Shown: positions 9,884 through 17,790, counted from the first letter of the stretch. The stretch: DNA of 64,000 bases from Candidatus Peregrinibacteria bacterium (GCA_018654255.1 JABILX010000001.1:124001-188000), one strand, 5' to 3'. The notes: generated from the letters alone by a model not told the origin. Numbers and translations are program-made.

Positions 9884-9959
9884 TGGAGCCACCGCCGGGA
9901 GTCGAACCCGGGACCTCTGCTTTACGAAAGCATTGCTCTACCAGCTGAGCTACGGTGGC
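9884..9959 (-). tRNA. tRNA-Thr (anticodon CGT), CCA encoded
   Basis: The reverse strand folds as a complete cloverleaf of 76 bases. The acceptor stem is GCCACCG/CGGTGGC, the D-arm GCTC-AGCTGGTA-GAGC and the anticodon loop TTCGTAA. The T-arm is CCGGG-TTCGACT-CCCGG. The anticodon CGT reads ACG (Thr). The discriminator is T and the CCA tail is present in the DNA (9886-9884). The outermost anticodon-stem pair is A-G, a mismatch. The tRNA lies between lexA and mutS, all on the same strand. Confidence 0.95.
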
Positions 9960-10183
9960 TAGAGAAAAGAGAACGAAGTTCTATTTTTCTCTTTTTCTTG
10001 CTTGCGCCCCCCTCAAGCGCCACCAACTCTACTAAAACTTCCTCTTCCCCGCAAACAATTTTGATAGCCAAGATCTTTTGCGTGCCCTGCGAAGATGATG
10101 TGAGGCTTTACTTCGATTAACACGAAGTCGCATAAAGTCCTTATTGTTGTCGATTGTAATTAGTATCATTGTAAATTTTTAAA

Positions 10184-10801
10184 TTAATATGTACGTACAA
10201 GTCCTTTGACTACACCCTGAATAGTCAGTTCCTCAATAGGAACAATATCAGGATTAGAATAAGTGCTATTTTCAGCCCTCAAAAAAGCTCGTCCACCTTC
10301 CTTAACAAATCTCTTCAAAGTATTTCCACCATCTATCAAAGCCACTACAATATCTCCAACTCTCGGTTCAGCCTTGAAAGAAGCAATAACCAGATCTCCT
10401 TCATAAATTCCAGCATCGATCATACTTTCACCAGTCACTCTAAGCATAAATGAATTTCCCAAATCTTCCACAAAACCTTTTTCAAAACCAACCCAATCAT
10501 CAACGTATTCTTCGCTCAAAACAGGTCCGCCAGCCGGAATCATCCCAAGAAGAGGAATCTTAATTATATTGCTCGTAAGTTTGTCTCGGACAGAATCTAG
10601 AAGAGCAATACCACGCGCAGTCTCATCTTTCTCAATAAAACCTTTAGCCTCAAGCGCTTTCAAGTGCTTCAAAATACTATTATCACTACTAACATTAAAC
10701 CCTTCACGAAGCTCCCTCAAAGTAGGGGAACGCCCGTTCTTCATCTGATACTTCTCTATGAACTTTAATACGGCCTTCTGCTTGTCAGTTAAATTGTCCA
10801 T
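10184..10801 (-). CDS. lexA: LexA repressor
   Basis: Protein of 205 residues, normal LexA size. The N-terminal winged helix contains LTDKQKAVLKFIEKY and SPTLRELREGFNVSSDNSILKHL. The C-terminal peptidase half has the self-cleavage site in MIPAGGPV (Ala-Gly bond). The catalytic Ser is in VTGESMIDAGI and the Lys in NTLKRFV. LexA represses DNA-damage genes and is inactivated by RecA-stimulated autocleavage. Its own promoter carries two copies of an inverted repeat, described separately, which implies autoregulation. No other gene in this window was found to carry the same repeat. Confidence 0.97.
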   Translation of the reverse strand: MDNLTDKQKAVLKFIEKYQMKNGRSPTLRELREGFNVSSDNSILKHLKALEAKGFIEKDETARGIALLDSVRDKLTSNIIKIPLLGMIPAGGPVLSEEYVDDWVGFEKGFVEDLGNSFMLRVTGESMIDAGIYEGDLVIASFKAEPRVGDIVVALIDGGNTLKRFVKEGGRAFLRAENSTYSNPDIVPIEELTIQGVVKGLVRTY

Positions 10802-10810
10802 AAAATTAAG

Positions 10811-10860
10811 GGTAAGAATATACTCACCATCAATATAGGTGAGTAAACGCTCACCGTCAA
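10811..10860 (-). promoter_or_regulatory. lexA promoter with two candidate LexA operators
   Basis: On the reverse strand TTGACG (10860-10855) and TATATT (10837-10832) are 17 bases apart. The spacer is filled by GGTGAGCGTTTACTCACC (10855-10838). A second copy, GGTGAGTATATTCTTACC (10828-10811), covers the expected start site near 10825. The shared pattern GGTGAG-N6-CTYACC differs from the E. coli CTGT-N8-ACAG and B. subtilis GAAC-N4-GTTC boxes. The placement is what an autorepressed lexA promoter should look like. Binding is inferred. Confidence 0.75.
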
Positions 10861-10867
10861 CTCAATT

Positions 10868-11407
10868 TTACTTTCCAAATTCAATTTTTTTGGCCTTCTT
10901 CGTTCTCATAACCAGTGAAATCGGAACAAGAAGCCAAAATTTAACTGAACGATTGAACTTCAAAACCAACTCATTATATTCAGAAGATTTTTTCTCGATC
11001 TGATTCCCTAGATCCTCTACCTCTTTTTTTATCTCCAAAAACAATACCTCCGTAGAAACTTCATCATTATCCTCACCAAACCAAACCAAGTCATCCAAAG
11101 CCTTGCAAAAAGCAGCCTCAGTAGAAGATTTTTCCTCAGAAGCAACCATTATTCGTCGGGCTTTATCCCTGTTAGAAATTCCATCTCTTCGGAAATCACG
11201 AAACTGTGAACTCCCTCCAGCATACGGAGTCAGGACCTCAACCAAAATTGGCAACAAGTCATATCTAGATCCAATCAACAACAAAATCTCTCCCCAGCTA
11301 CTTCCAACTTTCCCAGTCAAAACCCTCAAATGCCTGGCCCCAACAGCAATCCACAATAAAAACACAAACACGAGAGAGCCACCAATAATGAAATAAGCAT
11401 TTTCCAT
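10868..11407 (-). CDS. LemA-like membrane protein
   Basis: Protein of 179 residues starting MENAYFIIGG. An N-terminal membrane helix spans about 5-23, followed by a helical body. The stretch SSWGEILLLIGSRYDLLPIL with VEVLTPYA and, near the end, YNELVLKFNRSV, matches the spacing of the LemA family (N-out, helical bundle, function unknown). I prefer the ATG at 11407 to a start at 11431 because it places the membrane helix at the N-terminus. The gene follows the PH-domain gene by about 30 bases on the same strand, so they are probably co-transcribed. Confidence 0.65.
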   Translation of the reverse strand: MENAYFIIGGSLVFVFLLWIAVGARHLRVLTGKVGSSWGEILLLIGSRYDLLPILVEVLTPYAGGSSQFRDFRRDGISNRDKARRIMVASEEKSSTEAAFCKALDDLVWFGEDNDEVSTEVLFLEIKKEVEDLGNQIEKKSSEYNELVLKFNRSVKFWLLVPISLVMRTKKAKKIEFGK

Positions 11408-11437
11408 GTCACAAATTCTACAGCTCCACAACTAAAC

Positions 11438-12262
11438 CTACAACTTTTTTTCAACAGTCTCCTCCGGAATCAATAAATCGCGATACGAAGTAGACCCGTA
11501 AGAGGGCTCAGGCTCACTCACTCTGACAACCTCAGTCTTTGACTTAACAGTTTCTCCAATGATTTTTTTGTACGCCTCTTCAATCTGATTCCTTTCAAGC
11601 TTGATCATTTCTTCAGATTTTTCTTTCGAAAAAGAACCACGAAGTCTTTCCTCATCTTTTTTCAAACTGCGGATTCTTCCTTTTACCAAAGCGTCCCTCT
11701 TTATGCGAGAAAGACATCTAAAGTGAAAATTCACATTCGGAACAAAAGGAATCAAAACAGAAGAATTGTCAGAAGCAAGAGTGATCATGAGATCCCCATA
11801 CCCAAGAAGATTTTTGAAAATACCATCCTGCAACTTCCTAACGTCTTGTATTCTTGTGATATCCAAAACCTCATGAGAATCCTGAAGAAACAAAGTTTTT
11901 TTATGCAAAATTACGCGTGTATCTGTAAATACGACAGTATTTAGAAAGTAAGAAAAAAATCTCAAAAAAGTTTTATGTAAATATATTGTCAGTAACACAA
12001 CGATTCCAAAATACAAAATTGCCACTCCAAAATTCCCTTCAACAATTCCATGAAACTTACCGAAATTAAATATAAAAATAGACTCTGTCAGAACGAGTAG
12101 AGCCCATAATCCAAAGTGAGATAATGCTGTCAGCCAATGCTTTCTACAAAAACAAATAACTTCTTCTCCAAACTGCTGACCTTTGAAGTGCATATCGCGA
12201 TTATTATCCCTGTCGGGATTGAGTTTGAATTTTCGCCTAGTTGGGAAGATGAGTCCTATCAT
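11438..12262 (-). CDS. PH domain (bPH2-like) membrane protein
   Basis: Protein of 274 residues. Two hydrophobic helices occur at about 45-70 and 80-100, followed by a domain with FTDTRVILHKKTLFLQDSHE, ITRIQDVRK and LLGYGDLMITLAS. This is the pattern of bacterial PH-like domains (formerly DUF304) found beside paired membrane helices. The rest is charged and helical. Function is unknown; such proteins are usually assigned to envelope or stress roles. Its ATG directly abuts the stop codon of the small membrane gene upstream (TAAATG). Confidence 0.75.
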   Translation of the reverse strand: MIGLIFPTRRKFKLNPDRDNNRDMHFKGQQFGEEVICFCRKHWLTALSHFGLWALLVLTESIFIFNFGKFHGIVEGNFGVAILYFGIVVLLTIYLHKTFLRFFSYFLNTVVFTDTRVILHKKTLFLQDSHEVLDITRIQDVRKLQDGIFKNLLGYGDLMITLASDNSSVLIPFVPNVNFHFRCLSRIKRDALVKGRIRSLKKDEERLRGSFSKEKSEEMIKLERNQIEEAYKKIIGETVKSKTEVVRVSEPEPSYGSTSYRDLLIPEETVEKKL

Positions 12263-12487
12263 TTATAAATAATAAAATGTTAACCAAAGAAAAAGCGTGG
12301 CATGAATGGCCACACTCAAAAGATACAAAACGTTTATATAACCGAGCTTAATAAAACCTAGAAGGTATGTGTATTTAGATTCGGGCAGAGGGTGTTTTTT
12401 GGCATAATTTAAAAGCCTCATTTGCACAACAACTGCAAATGAAAAAGAAATGATCATTGTTGTTAACACAAGAATTTTTATAAGCAT
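12263..12487 (-). CDS. Small two-helix membrane protein
   Basis: A 74-residue protein with two hydrophobic helices (about 2-22 and 45-72) joined by a short polar loop containing KKHPLPESKYTYLLG. It resembles no family I recognise. It is the first gene of a leftward unit with the PH-domain and LemA-like genes; its stop is immediately followed by the next ATG. The tight coupling suggests the three membrane proteins work together. Confidence 0.6.
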   Translation of the reverse strand: MLIKILVLTTMIISFSFAVVVQMRLLNYAKKHPLPESKYTYLLGFIKLGYINVLYLLSVAIHATLFLWLTFYYL

Positions 12488-12626
12488 ATTGCTTTTTTAA
12501 AGATCAGAAAACGCGGCCCCGAACCGATAATTTCAATGAACTAAATTTAAATCCCCTTCTTAAGCCCTTGGGTACTAAATAATAGCTTATAGTAGGCTAA
12601 AAGTCAAACTTAGCAAAGCTCAGTAA

Positions 12627-12929
12627 TTACCCCCACTCAAGTAAATCTGATATTCTGTGATCCCTCTGTTCAATCATGCGTCTAATCGCTCTATCAGGAT
12701 CCAATTGGGAAGCAGTATCAACAGGACCGTTCTTACTGCCGAAGGATTCCATTTTATCGAACAATCTTCTAAGCAAATATTCCCTGATTTGATCAGAATG
12801 ATCCTCTACAAACTTATCGATTTCGGCGATAGTCTTAATGTTGTCAGGTTTGCTCAAAAGGTCGATGGCCTCATTTTCCAATTCAGAAAAACTCTCAGGA
12901 GCTCTCTCACCAGTAGGTTCTTTGAACAT
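12627..12929 (-). CDS. Hypothetical 100-residue acidic protein
   Basis: Starts MFKEPTGERAPESFSELE and is a small, highly charged, mostly helical soluble protein without a recognised domain. An in-frame extension to 13070 would overlap murG and run through a promoter, so I chose the ATG at 12929. A promoter and a palindrome lie directly upstream. Confidence 0.6.
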   Translation of the reverse strand: MFKEPTGERAPESFSELENEAIDLLSKPDNIKTIAEIDKFVEDHSDQIREYLLRRLFDKMESFGSKNGPVDTASQLDPDRAIRRMIEQRDHRISDLLEWG

Positions 12930-12940
12930 AAAAAAAGTTA

Positions 12941-12985
12941 CTGTATATACAGGCGTATAATAACATAAAATCGTCAAAAAATCAA
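12941..12985 (-). promoter_or_regulatory. Promoter and CTGTATATACAG palindrome upstream of the 100-residue gene
   Basis: Reverse-strand TTGATT (12985-12980) and TATTAT (12962-12957) are 17 bases apart; the -35 overlaps the murG stop codon. The 12-base palindrome CTGTATATACAG (12941-12952) falls at about +1 to +12. It resembles an E. coli SOS box with the spacer shortened from 8 to 4. Because the lexA promoter here carries a different repeat, a separate regulator is more likely. Confidence 0.5.
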
Positions 12986-14073
12986 CAGAGCAACGTGTCC
13001 ACAATCTTCCCAGCAGATTTTTTATGCAAAACTTCTTCCCCCTTAAACTCCTCTCCACCAGCGATCTCAACTCCTCTCAAAAACTGTTCGCTACTAACAT
13101 CTCCAGATAGAACTTGCCATCCATACTCCTCAGCACAAACCCTAGCATTCACGATCTGATCACCACGACTTGCATCCAAACCAAGAGGAATGATCAAAGC
13201 TTTTTTCTCCAAAGAAGCAATTTCAGTAATACTATTGGCTCCACCCCGAGTTACAACCAAATCACAAGCTGCGTAAACATCTGGAAGTTCTTTATACAAA
13301 ATTTCAAACTGTTTATATCCATCTTTCTTCAAACCAAATTTCAAATTCCCCTTACCAGTAATATGTACGACCTGCCATTTCTTCAACAATTTGTTCAAAT
13401 TTTCCCAAACCAATTCATTGATCTGCGTAGCTCCCTGACTTCCACCCATCACCAACAAAACATCCTTGAACCGATTGAACCCGCAAAGTTTCATTCCACG
13501 CTCAGACGAACCTTTCAGAACCGCCTTGCGAATAGGATTCCCAACCAACTCAACTTTCCGACTAACTTTTTTGAAATATTTCCTAGACTCCTCGAAACTA
13601 ATCAGAACCTTGTCTGCAAACTTACTTCCAATTTTATTTGCCAAGCCAGGAACAATATCAGATTCATGAACTATGATGTTGATCCGACGATCTTTCTTCC
13701 TAAAAAAATTAACAACCGCGGCCCCAAAAACAACAGGCACAGAAATAAAACCTCCTTTGCTGAAAATAACGTGTGGATCAAATTTCCTAACAATCTGCAA
13801 AGCCTGAATACACCCAATCCCAACCTTGAAAATATCGAAAAAATTCTGCAAAGAAAAATACCTTCGAAGCTTTCCGCTAACGATTCCTTTGTATTGGAAA
13901 TTATGGAACTCCAACCCATCCATGAAACGAGTCACAGCGGTCTTTTCGACGCCTTTTTTTGCGCCTACATACATGACATGATGTTTCCTGCTCCGATTAG
14001 TTAATTCTTCTATAACGGCCAGGTTTGGGGTGACGTGACCTAGAGTCCCGCCTCCTGTGAATATTACGCGCAT
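12982..14073 (-). CDS. murG: MurG, lipid II-forming GlcNAc transferase
   Basis: Protein of 363 residues. It adds GlcNAc to undecaprenyl-pyrophosphoryl-MurNAc-pentapeptide at the inner face of the membrane. The N-terminal glycine loop GGGTLGHVTPNLAV, the central LVMGGSQGATQINE and the donor-site TRGGANSITEIASLEKKALI are typical GT28 MurG motifs. The first 77 bases overlap the 3' end of ftsW in another frame. The stop codon is TGA, which together with two other genes shows that UGA is a stop here. Confidence 0.96.
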   Translation of the reverse strand: MRVIFTGGGTLGHVTPNLAVIEELTNRSRKHHVMYVGAKKGVEKTAVTRFMDGLEFHNFQYKGIVSGKLRRYFSLQNFFDIFKVGIGCIQALQIVRKFDPHVIFSKGGFISVPVVFGAAVVNFFRKKDRRINIIVHESDIVPGLANKIGSKFADKVLISFEESRKYFKKVSRKVELVGNPIRKAVLKGSSERGMKLCGFNRFKDVLLVMGGSQGATQINELVWENLNKLLKKWQVVHITGKGNLKFGLKKDGYKQFEILYKELPDVYAACDLVVTRGGANSITEIASLEKKALIIPLGLDASRGDQIVNARVCAEEYGWQVLSGDVSSEQFLRGVEIAGGEEFKGEEVLHKKSAGKIVDTLLC

Positions 14074-15217
14074 TTGATCCGGTTTGAGCTGATATACTTA
14101 ACAAAATTCCCACACCAACCATTGAAGCAAGAAGAGAAGACCCTCCATAGCTCACAAACGGCAGGGGAATCCCTGTAACGGGTATGAGAGCGGTGTTCAC
14201 CGCGATATTGATAAAAGCCTGCATTACGATCCAAACAGTGATCCCAACAGCAACCAGGGACTCGTAACTAGACTTGGCGTGATTTGCAACATAGAACCCC
14301 CTCTGAGCAATAACAAAATATGCAATAACAATCAAAATAATCCTCAAAAACCCAAGTTCTTCAGCAGACGCAGCAAAAATAAAGTCATCAGTAGCTTGAG
14401 GAAGCCAATAAGATTTCTGAACCCCCTGCGTCAATCCGCGACCAAAAAGCCCGCCACTTCCAACAGCAATATTAGCCTGCTTACTCTGCCAACAAGAATC
14501 CTCCATACATTCAGCATCCACCCTCATAAACGACTCGAATCGATCTCTTACATGAGGAATACTTGCAATAAGGATAATCGCCAACATCGTAGCACCAAGG
14601 GCTCCAACAAGCAGGTGCTTCCAATTGGCCCCAGCCACAAAATACATACTCACAGCAATCACACCTATAACCAACGTAGAACCCAAATCAGGCTGCATCA
14701 AAACAGGCACAATAATAACCGCACTCATTATCACAAAAGGTATAAATCCATCATAAAAATCGGAGACTTTCCGCCCTTTTTTTGACAGAAAATATGCCAT
14801 ATACAAAACCAATGCCAACTTGGCAAATTCAGTAGGTTGCAACGAAGTCCCAGAAAAAACCAACCAACTTTTCGCGATTGTTCCGTAGGCATCTCCAGAC
14901 ATCAAAACAAAAACCAACAAGAAAAACATACCAAAGAAAAACAAAATAGATGTCTTCTTCCAGAACTCAAAAGGCAATTTGAACGCCACGAAAAAAGCAG
15001 CCAACGAAGCTCCCAGCCTCACCAAATGATTCTTAAAAAGCAAATAACAGTCGACATTAGGGTCTCCACAGTTTGGATACAGCACGCCTGGCGCAGAAAG
15101 TTGAATAGACTTCGGCACCCCAATACTTGTAATCATAACAAGCCCAAAAATCAGCAGTAAAAACACTGCTAAAGCCAAAGTATTATCAGCTTTTAATATG
15201 CTTTTTAATCTTATCAT
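13997..15217 (-). CDS. ftsW: FtsW/RodA-type SEDS peptidoglycan polymerase
   Basis: A 406-residue polytopic protein with about ten hydrophobic helices. SEDS motifs include PTEFAKLALVLYMAYFL, MQPDLGSTLVIG and, near the end, GIPLPFVSYGGSSLLAS. It polymerises lipid II into glycan strands. Position next to murG supports FtsW rather than RodA. The basic tail after the last helix (SNARNIHRRRDSRSRHPK) lies mostly in the 77-base overlap with murG and may exist only because of that overlap. Confidence 0.92.
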   Translation of the reverse strand: MIRLKSILKADNTLALAVFLLLIFGLVMITSIGVPKSIQLSAPGVLYPNCGDPNVDCYLLFKNHLVRLGASLAAFFVAFKLPFEFWKKTSILFFFGMFFLLVFVLMSGDAYGTIAKSWLVFSGTSLQPTEFAKLALVLYMAYFLSKKGRKVSDFYDGFIPFVIMSAVIIVPVLMQPDLGSTLVIGVIAVSMYFVAGANWKHLLVGALGATMLAIILIASIPHVRDRFESFMRVDAECMEDSCWQSKQANIAVGSGGLFGRGLTQGVQKSYWLPQATDDFIFAASAEELGFLRIILIVIAYFVIAQRGFYVANHAKSSYESLVAVGITVWIVMQAFINIAVNTALIPVTGIPLPFVSYGGSSLLASMVGVGILLSISAQTGSNARNIHRRRDSRSRHPKPGRYRRIN

Positions 15218-15240
15218 TAGGATTTCTTAGGTAAAGGAAA

Positions 15241-15269
15241 TTTACACCAAATCATACTTCTTGTACAAT
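15241..15269 (+). promoter_or_regulatory. Promoter of lspA, near-leaderless
   Basis: TTTACA (15241-15246) and TACAAT (15264-15269) are separated by 17 bases. Transcription should begin about 15275-15277, only a few bases before the ATG at 15279. This also argues against the in-frame TTG at 15261. Confidence 0.6.
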
Positions 15270-15278
15270 GGTCTTGAG

Positions 15279-15761
15279 ATGACAAAATCAAAAAAACTTA
15301 AGAAGGAACGTTTGATGATGGTGCTGGCAACTTTCAGCCTTCTTCTTGCTGACCAAATTACAAAAATTCTAGCAATCAATCTATTAGACGAACCAGTAAA
15401 ACTGATAGGAAACTTCCTAACACTAGAAAAAACCTTCAATCCAGGAATCGCTTTTGGAATAGGAGTCCACCCAAGACTGATACTGATTTTTTCAATTTTA
15501 CTGATTGTTTTGGTATTGAAAGTAGCCAAAGAAGAAATGAATTTCGAAAATGTTTTCAGCAAATGGGCGATCTCTCTAATTTTGGCAGGAGCTTTTGGAA
15601 ATGTTATTGATCGCATAAACAAAGGAGAGGTTCTAGATTTTATTTCATTCAATTTTTGGCCCGCCTTTAATCTAGCCGACATCTTTATTGTCGCCGGAGT
15701 GATACTGGTGATAGTGAAATACAAATCTATTTTAAAGAATTCTCCAAAGCGTTCTTCATAA
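15279..15761 (+). CDS. lspA: Signal peptidase II (lipoprotein signal peptidase)
   Basis: A 160-residue, four-helix membrane aspartyl protease that removes lipoprotein signal peptides. The family's conserved parts are visible: LLLADQITK, FNPGIAFGIG, GNVIDRINKGEVLDFI with the first catalytic Asp, and FNLADIFI with the second. The ATG start is supported by the promoter immediately upstream. It reads rightward, and its last 35 bases overlap the 3' end of aroE on the other strand. Confidence 0.93.
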   Translation: MTKSKKLKKERLMMVLATFSLLLADQITKILAINLLDEPVKLIGNFLTLEKTFNPGIAFGIGVHPRLILIFSILLIVLVLKVAKEEMNFENVFSKWAISLILAGAFGNVIDRINKGEVLDFISFNFWPAFNLADIFIVAGVILVIVKYKSILKNSPKRSS

Positions 15762-16485
15762 TTTCCGCAGGAGCCTCTTCTCCCGTCCAAATTTTATACT
15801 GCTTCAAAGCTTGATTGAGAAGCATCTTTTCTCCAGTCACAATCTTGCACCCAGCCGCGCGCGCAACTTCAAGTAAAGGAGTAATTAAAGGTTTATAAAC
15901 AATATCCATCACAGCCCCACCACTAGCTCCAAGCTCCTGCACAAACGAGTCAGGAACAATCTTCACATCCAATCCCGCGGTAATCCAAACAGACGTCGCT
16001 TGAATCAAAACATCACATTCCCTCCCTTCGATAGAATCCAATGAATCCCGATTCAGCACCAAGGTCTCGGCACCTTCTTGAGACAAACCATAAGTAATTG
16101 CCTGAGAAGCCCCTCCATCACCGAGAACAATCACCTTTTTCCCAGAAAGCCCAACCCCAGCTTCTTTCAAAGCTTCCATAGCCCCAATCCAATCAGTATT
16201 GAATCCTAGCAGTCGACCATCATCATTCTTCACCACCGTATTGCAAGCGCCGATTTTCTTAACATCATCAGAAACTTCATCCAAAAAAGGCAAAATCCGC
16301 TCTTTATAAGGTGCAGAAACACTCAATCCATCAAAATCACGATCCCGAACAAACTCATCAAACTTATCAGACCCAACCTCAAAAACTTCATAATCCAAAC
16401 CAGCAGCTCGAAACATCACCGGAGACAAAGAGTGCTTGGCCGGATAAGCCAAAATTCCAAATTTTTTCTCAGAAATATCTTTCAT
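15727..16485 (-). CDS. aroE: Shikimate dehydrogenase
   Basis: A 252-residue protein reducing 3-dehydroshikimate to shikimate with NADPH. The substrate-side motif is KHSLSPVMF with SAPYKE (catalytic Lys) and NTDWIGA. The nucleotide-binding loop is VLGDGGASQAI. The C-terminal LNQALKQYKIWTG supplies the conserved Gln. No other shikimate-pathway gene is in this window. The gene overlaps lspA by 35 bases tail to tail, and the slipin gene lies 11 bases upstream on the same strand. Confidence 0.93.
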   Translation of the reverse strand: MKDISEKKFGILAYPAKHSLSPVMFRAAGLDYEVFEVGSDKFDEFVRDRDFDGLSVSAPYKERILPFLDEVSDDVKKIGACNTVVKNDDGRLLGFNTDWIGAMEALKEAGVGLSGKKVIVLGDGGASQAITYGLSQEGAETLVLNRDSLDSIEGRECDVLIQATSVWITAGLDVKIVPDSFVQELGASGGAVMDIVYKPLITPLLEVARAAGCKIVTGEKMLLNQALKQYKIWTGEEAPAEIMKNALENSLK

Positions 16486-16496
16486 TAAAAGTGAAT

Positions 16497-17270
16497 TTAT
16501 TTCTCCATTTTATTACCAATATTCTCAACAGCCCTCAGTATTTCGAGAGGCATCATCCAAATAGTAGTATTTGATTGGTCAGACGAAAGATCGTTCACAG
16601 ATTGCAAAGTCCTCAAATGCAAAGCTCCAGCAGATTCACTCAAAGTCTTTGCAGCTTTCGCCAAATTATCAGAAGCCTGGACCTCACCCTCAGCTTTAAT
16701 GATAACAGCCCTTCTTTCTCTCTCGGCTTCAGCTACTTTTGCCATCGTTCTCTTCAAGTCAGTAGGTAATACCACATCTTTCAATTCAACAGCCTCAACC
16801 TTGATCCCCCAAGGATCAGTCGCAGAATCCACGATTTTCTGAATAGTCTCAGCGATCTGTTCTCTCTTTTGCAAAAGTGTATCCAGATCAACCTCACCAA
16901 CAGCGTTACGCATAGTTGTTTGAGCTAATTGAGAGATCGCATAATAAAAATTCTCAACCTCAATAATAGCCTTGGCAGCATCAGAAACCTTGTAGTAAAT
17001 GACGGCATTGATAGTCACAGACACGTTGTCTTCAGTAATTGCTTCCTGATCAGGGACATCAACAGCCTTCACACGAAGATCGATTTTGGTCATTTTCTGA
17101 AAAACAGGAATGACCAACCTCCAACCTGGTTCAGAGACTTTTGAAAACTTTCCGAGATTGAATTTTACACCTCTCTCATACTGTTTTACCTCTCTGATTG
17201 AAGAGACTATAAGCAAGAAAAGGACGATCCATAATGGAGTAAGAACTGCTAAAATTTCCATAAATTCCAT
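16497..17270 (-). CDS. Slipin (SPFH/Band 7 membrane protein)
   Basis: About 257 residues. One N-terminal membrane helix (ILAVLTPLWIVLFLLIV) is followed by the SPFH domain with YERGVKFNLGKFSKVSEPGW, then a helical region containing EAERERRAVIIKAEGEVQA, characteristic of stomatin/slipin proteins. These form ring-like membrane scaffolds and often partner with NfeD proteases, though none is seen here. An in-frame start at 17354 is excluded because it would read through an intrinsic terminator at 17323-17345. The ATG at 17270 (or 17261) fits the family length. Confidence 0.93.
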   Translation of the reverse strand: MEFMEILAVLTPLWIVLFLLIVSSIREVKQYERGVKFNLGKFSKVSEPGWRLVIPVFQKMTKIDLRVKAVDVPDQEAITEDNVSVTINAVIYYKVSDAAKAIIEVENFYYAISQLAQTTMRNAVGEVDLDTLLQKREQIAETIQKIVDSATDPWGIKVEAVELKDVVLPTDLKRTMAKVAEAERERRAVIIKAEGEVQASDNLAKAAKTLSESAGALHLRTLQSVNDLSSDQSNTTIWMMPLEILRAVENIGNKMEK

Positions 17271-17322
17271 AATTAAAATGGTTAAAAATACATCTAACAG
17301 GAACTCTATCAGAAACTTTTGT

Positions 17323-17345
17323 AAAAAAAAACCCCCGTGAGGGGG
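17323..17345 (-). terminator. Intrinsic terminator upstream of slipin
   Basis: Reverse-strand hairpin CCCCC-TCAC-GGGGG (17345-17332) followed by nine T (17331-17323). It has the hallmark form for leftward transcription and ends the RNA described next, or acts as an attenuator before the slipin gene 53 bases further on. Confidence 0.9.
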
Positions 17346-17675
17346 AAAAACCACACCGGCCCAATATAATAGACGCAGCGATTATGTTTATTTTTATTTT
17401 TGAGAGGAGACTATGCCTCTTAAAGTACTACCTTGCTTCGGCGATTTTTTCGGTCACGCCACGGACTGTCTGTTTTGTGCTTTCCGCTACCCGGCAATTA
17501 TACGTCCGAGGAGAAGGCCAGACACTCATCATATAGATGAGTCGTAGACCGGTCCAAAGAGTCAGAGAGGACCATCACAAAGTAATAACGTTTTTATTTG
17601 TTTCTGTTTTTTAAGGAACCTTTCTAAACTAGGCTCGACGATTTCAATTTAATTAAGATTCAATTTAATTGAAAT
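17323..17675 (-). ncRNA. Unidentified structured RNA with own promoter and terminator
   Basis: A non-coding stretch of about 350 bases between slipin and purN. A strong promoter (17682-17710) and terminator frame it on the reverse strand. The predicted transcript contains several clear hairpins: GATTTCAATT-type arms at the 5' end, GGTCC/GGACC, ACTCATC-TATAT-GATGAGT, GGCG/CGCC and AGAGGC/CCTCT. A short stretch, ACAGTCCGTGGC followed later by AAGCAAGG, recalls RNase P RNA, and the length would suit it. But I cannot find the universal P4 strands (GAGGAAAGTCC and the GGCTTA partner). No tRNA-like end for tmRNA and no SRP loop were seen. It may be a divergent housekeeping RNA, an attenuator leader of slipin, or a new RNA. 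Confidence 0.6.
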
Positions 17676-17700
17676 CATAAAACTATAGTCGAACACCTAG
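17629..17700. repeat. Long AT-rich inverted repeat at the RNA promoter
   Basis: Outer arms CTAGG/CCTAG and TCGAC/GTCGA enclose inner arms GATTTCAATTTAATT and AATTTAATTGAAATC (15 bases, one mismatch, 7-base loop). The -10 and spacer of the leftward RNA promoter lie in the right half. The structure spans the predicted transcription start and could be a regulator site or the 5' hairpin of the RNA. Confidence 0.7.
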
Positions 17701-17710
17701 TTTTGTGCAA
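17682..17710 (-). promoter_or_regulatory. Promoter of the structured RNA
   Basis: Reverse-strand TTGCAC (17710-17705) and TATAGT (17687-17682) with a 17-base spacer. The expected start is near 17675. Confidence 0.65.
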
Positions 17711-17790
17711 CTTATATGGATGGACAGACTGAGAAGTATTTTCTAATTCGAAACTGGAAATTTTCAAAAATCTTATGTAATCTTTAAGCT

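Noticed and set aside
17271..17354. Longer slipin start at 17354
   Set aside because: It would translate through a perfect intrinsic terminator; family length fits the ATG at 17270.
17323..17675. Calling the structured RNA RNase P, tmRNA or SRP RNA
   Set aside because: Only a short RNase P-like fragment is present; the universal P4 strands, tRNA-like end and SRP loop are not found by eye.
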